64,000 nucleotides of DNA from Sphingomonas sp. PP-CE-1G-424. GTDB lineage: Bacteria; Pseudomonadota; Alphaproteobacteria; Sphingomonadales; Sphingomonadaceae. The stretch covers positions 992,001 to 1,056,000 of the forward strand of contig NZ_SLXW01000002.1 in NCBI RefSeq assembly GCF_004341085.1, given 5' to 3'. Below, piece by piece: positions 61,482-64,000 of the stretch. Made by a program: the position numbers and the translations under genes. Position 1 is the stretch's first letter, and each line of letters begins with the position of its first letter. The notes under the pieces were generated by a model. The model made no database searches, had not been told where the DNA came from, and saw only the letters and a program-made list of their open reading frames with translations.

Positions 61482-63105
61482 AGATCGCCTCCTTGAACGT
61501 CTCGAAGCCGACGCGGCGGTAGGTGTCGAGGAAGCGTTCGCCGGGATCGCGGACCTGCAGATAGCGGTCGGTGACACGCTCGATCGCGTCGACCACGCCG
61601 TCCTCCGAGAAGCCGGGCCCGGTGATTTTCGCGAGGCTCACGTCCTCCGCGCCAGAGCCGCCGAGCGAGAGCTGGTAATTCTCGGTGCCCTTCTTGTCGA
61701 CGCCGAGAATGCCGATGTGGCCCGCGTGATGATGCCCGCACGCGTTGATGCAGCCGCTGATCTTCAGCTTCAACTCACCCAAGTCGCGCTGCCGATCGAG
61801 ACTGCCGAAGCGAGTCGCTATCTTCTGCGCGAGCGGGATCGAGCGCGCATTGGCGAGGCTGCAGTAATCGAGACCGGGGCAGGCGATGATGTCGCTGATC
61901 AGGTCGAGATTGGCCTCGGCGAGACCCGCCTCGTTCAGCGCCGACCACACCGCATGCAGGTCGGCAATCCGGACATGCGGCAGGACGATATTCTGCGCAT
62001 GCGTGACGCGCAGTTCGTCGAAGCTGTAGCGCGTGCCGAGATCGGCCATCACGTCGATCTGGTCCGCCGACGCGTCGCCGGGGATGCCGCCGATCGGCTT
62101 CAGGCTGATGTTGACGATCGCATAGCCCGGCTGCTTGTGCGCCTTCACGTTCTGGTCGAGCCAGACCGCGAAGTCGGGATCGCTACGGTCGATATCGGTC
62201 GAGGGGTTCGTGTCGAACTCCGGCGCGCCGAAGTGGCTCGTGATGCGCTCCAGTTCCGCGCGCGGCGGATCTAGACCGAGGCCCTTCACCGCGGCGAACT
62301 CCTCCTCGACCTGGCGGCGATATTCGTCGGGGCCGATCTCGTGGAGCAAGATCTTGATCCGCGCCTTGTAGATGTTGTCGCGCCGGCCGTAGCGATTGTA
62401 GACGCGCAGGCACGCCTCGAGATAGCTCATCAGGTCGTCGGCGGGGACGAAGTCGCGGATTTCGTGGCTGATCATCGGCGTGCGGCCCATGCCGCCGCCG
62501 ACGAAAATCTTCGCGCCGAGTTCGCCGTCGCGGATGTGCAGCCCAATGCCGATGTCGTGCAGCCGCATCGCCGCGCGATCCTCGTCCGCCGCGATCACGC
62601 AGATCTTGAATTTGCGCGGCAGGTACGTGAATTCCGGGTGGAACGTCGACCACTGCCGGATCAGCTCGGCCCAGGGGCGCGGGTCGGCGACCTCGTCCGC
62701 AGCGGCGCCGGCGAACTGGTCGGAGCTGATGTTGCGGATGCAGTTGCCGCTGGTCTGGATGGCATGCATCTCGACCGTCGCCAGTTCCTGGAGGATGTCC
62801 GGGGTCTGGTCGAGCTGGATCCAGTTGAACTGGATATTCTGCCGCGTGGTGAAGTGGCCGTAGCCGCGATCATACTTCCGCGCGATATGCCCGAGCATCC
62901 GCATCTGGCGGCCGTCGAGCGTCCCATACGGCACCGCGACGCGCAGCATGTACGCGTGCAGCTGGAGGTACAGCCCGTTCATCAGCCGGAGCGGTTTGAA
63001 CTGGTCTTCGGTGAGCTCGCCCGATAGGCGGCGGCGGACCTGATCGCGGAACTCATCGACGCGCTGGTCGACGATCGCCTGGTCGTATTCGTCGTATTTA
63101 TACAT
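61474..63105 (-). CDS. cysI: sulfite reductase, ferredoxin/NADPH-type siroheme protein
   Basis: A 543-residue nitrite/sulfite reductase. The duplicated fold shows GHFTTRQNIQFNWI early, GNCIRNISSDQFAG, and the cluster/siroheme cysteines ACPGLDYCSLA and SGCINACGHHHAGHIGILG. Neighbours (APS reductase, DUF934, siroheme methyltransferase) make sulfite the likely substrate. Overlaps the DUF934 gene by 8 bp. Confidence 0.92.
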   Translation of the reverse strand: MYKYDEYDQAIVDQRVDEFRDQVRRRLSGELTEDQFKPLRLMNGLYLQLHAYMLRVAVPYGTLDGRQMRMLGHIARKYDRGYGHFTTRQNIQFNWIQLDQTPDILQELATVEMHAIQTSGNCIRNISSDQFAGAAADEVADPRPWAELIRQWSTFHPEFTYLPRKFKICVIAADEDRAAMRLHDIGIGLHIRDGELGAKIFVGGGMGRTPMISHEIRDFVPADDLMSYLEACLRVYNRYGRRDNIYKARIKILLHEIGPDEYRRQVEEEFAAVKGLGLDPPRAELERITSHFGAPEFDTNPSTDIDRSDPDFAVWLDQNVKAHKQPGYAIVNISLKPIGGIPGDASADQIDVMADLGTRYSFDELRVTHAQNIVLPHVRIADLHAVWSALNEAGLAEANLDLISDIIACPGLDYCSLANARSIPLAQKIATRFGSLDRQRDLGELKLKISGCINACGHHHAGHIGILGVDKKGTENYQLSLGGSGAEDVSLAKITGPGFSEDGVVDAIERVTDRYLQVRDPGERFLDTYRRVGFETFKEAIYG

Positions 63106-63396
63106 GCGAGGTCCCGGAGAAGGATTGGTTCACGCGAAGGCGCGATGGCGCGAAGAGAATAAGGTGTTTCGCGCAGAGGCGCAGAGACGCGGAGGAGAAG
63201 TGTTTGGGGACAGTTTCCGCGTAAGCGGCCATCAAATCTTTCTCGGCTGGCGAGCGTGAAAGCCGCTGCGCAGCAAGCGCACCATCTCCGCGCCTCTGCG
63301 CCTCTGCGCGAAACACCTTCTTCTCAAACTCGTCCTTCTCAAACTCGTCGCGCCTTTGCGCCCTCTCGGCTTCGCTCAGGACAGGCTTCGCGTGAA
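63106..63396. repeat. large dispersed inverted repeat with short tandem repeat
   Basis: AAGGTGTTTCGCGCAGAGGC and following bases at about 63,162-63,195 are mirrored with one mismatch at about 63,287-63,321. Beside the right arm CTTCTCAAACTCGTC occurs twice in tandem (63,320-63,349), followed by a TCGGCTTCGCTCAGGACAGG element of the gctgagcgaagtc type. No gene is seen between the sulfite reductase start and the DUF2849 stop. Confidence 0.8.
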
Positions 63397-63693
63397 TCAT
63401 ATGACCCAACTGCCCGCGTTCGGATCGGCGGGTTTGAGAGTTAGGTCGGGCCGCATCGTCGGGCCTAGCGCGCGGATGCGATCCTTGATGTGGGCTGGGC
63501 GGGGGCCTTCGTCGGTCAGTGTCGCCTCGATCAGATAGGGCACGTTGACGCGGCGGGCGCCTTCCTCCGCCTGGAGGATAGCTTCGCCAGCCACGCCGAC
63601 ATCGACCGCGTCCTCGATGTGGCGCGACCAGCCGTTGCCGGTCCACCAGACGACGTCGCCGGTGGGGAGGTCGTTTCCGGTCAACAGCTTCAT
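63397..63693 (-). CDS. DUF2849 protein
   Basis: A 98-residue protein with VVWWTGNGWSRHIEDA near the start and VNVPYLIEATLTDEGPRPAHIKDRIRALGPTMR read in parts, the family pattern. DUF2849 lies between the siroheme methyltransferase and sulfite reductase genes in many alphaproteobacteria. Its start overlaps the stop of the methyltransferase gene. Confidence 0.92.
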   Translation of the reverse strand: MKLLTGNDLPTGDVVWWTGNGWSRHIEDAVDVGVAGEAILQAEEGARRVNVPYLIEATLTDEGPRPAHIKDRIRALGPTMRPDLTLKPADPNAGSWVI

Positions 63694-64000
63694 GCGGCGG
63701 CGTCCTCTGCTACGCGGGCCCAGCGGGCGAGTTTGTCTTCGGCGTCCGACAGCTCGACGACCTCGCCGACGACGATGATCGCGGGGCTTTTCACCGCCTC
63801 GCGGGTCACCATCGCGCCGAGATCGGCAAGCAACGTCCGGATCGCCCGCGAACCCTCGAGCGTGCCGCGTTCGAGCACCGCGACGGGCATGTCGGGGGCG
63901 ACGCCATCGGTCATCAGCTTGTCGGCGATGTCGGTCGCGCTCGCGATGCCCATGTAGATCACCAGCGTCCGGCCCTGACCAGCCAGCCCCGCCCAGTTCT
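63690..64000 (-). CDS. cobA: uroporphyrinogen-III C-methyltransferase, 5' part beyond window
   Basis: The last 103 codons of the enzyme that makes precorrin-2 for siroheme. LAGQGRTLVIYMGIASA continues from the window edge, then PVAVLERGTLEGSRAIRTLLADLG, typical of the SUMT C-terminus. After it AVKSPAIIVVGEVVELSD ends the protein. It supplies the cofactor of the neighbouring sulfite reductase. Confidence 0.92.
   Translation of the reverse strand, partial: NWAGLAGQGRTLVIYMGIASATDIADKLMTDGVAPDMPVAVLERGTLEGSRAIRTLLADLGAMVTREAVKSPAIIVVGEVVELSDAEDKLARWARVAEDAAA

Noticed and set aside
1..64000. CRISPR arrays, transposases, rRNA genes
   Set aside because: No regularly spaced direct repeats, no transposase motifs and no rRNA segments were seen.

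Overview
The window is high-GC DNA carrying alphaproteobacterial housekeeping genes. Their content and arrangement (two-exbD tonB operon, DUF1285-NUDIX-CCA nucleotidyltransferase block, DUF2849/sulfite reductase/DUF934/APS reductase block, UPF0262, dispersed 'cgtcatccc' and 'gctgagcgaagtc' palindromes) fit a Sphingomonas-like member of the Sphingomonadales. The genus is inferred from gene content and style, not from a search.

Positions 1 to about 36,593 belong to one HK97-type, siphovirus-like prophage inserted at the 3' end of a tRNA-Arg(TCT) gene. Its right end carries a tyrosine integrase (35,353-36,492) facing the tRNA. Its left end lies outside the window, because the DNA-modification gene mom is cut by position 1. 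Late genes run right to left. First come HNH endonuclease, small and large terminase, portal, S49 protease, major capsid and head-tail connectors. Then come tail terminator, tail tube, two tail assembly chaperones joined by a programmed -1 frameshift, the tape measure and a tail/fibre protein. Last come a membrane/holin pair, endolysin, Rz/Rz1 spanins, an SGNH-type tail protein, a cassette of very small membrane proteins and mom. A replication and regulation block holds DUF6362, a primase-polymerase/SF3 helicase and four small proteins. The immunity region has a Cro-like gene diverging from an S24-type CI repressor, with 17-bp operators (TGTGCA-N5-TGCACA) on both sides of cI. Rightward early genes lead, largely by overlapping start and stop codons, to the integrase.

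From 36,600 to 64,000 the DNA is chromosomal: a queuosine-precursor transporter; purC-purS-purQ with a relic of a second purQ 3' end; a DUF4349 lipoprotein; an alpha/beta hydrolase overlapping kynureninase; parC; a GGDEF-EAL protein; CCA nucleotidyltransferase, NUDIX and DUF1285; a GNAT protein; folB; tonB-exbB-exbD-exbD ending in a strong terminator; dcd; an HPP membrane protein; cdd with a GH25-like protein; UPF0262; dnaB; and an assimilatory sulfate-reduction operon (siroheme methyltransferase, DUF2849, sulfite reductase, DUF934, APS reductase) that runs off the right edge.

The points most worth a second look are the CI operators on both sides of cI, an array of seven TGGGAG motifs beside the primase-helicase gene, the canonical GGGAAAC frameshift site in the tail chaperones, the mom gene next to a small membrane-protein cassette, a purQ relic differing from the intact gene only at third codon positions, and a GH25-like protein that lacks the expected catalytic glutamate.
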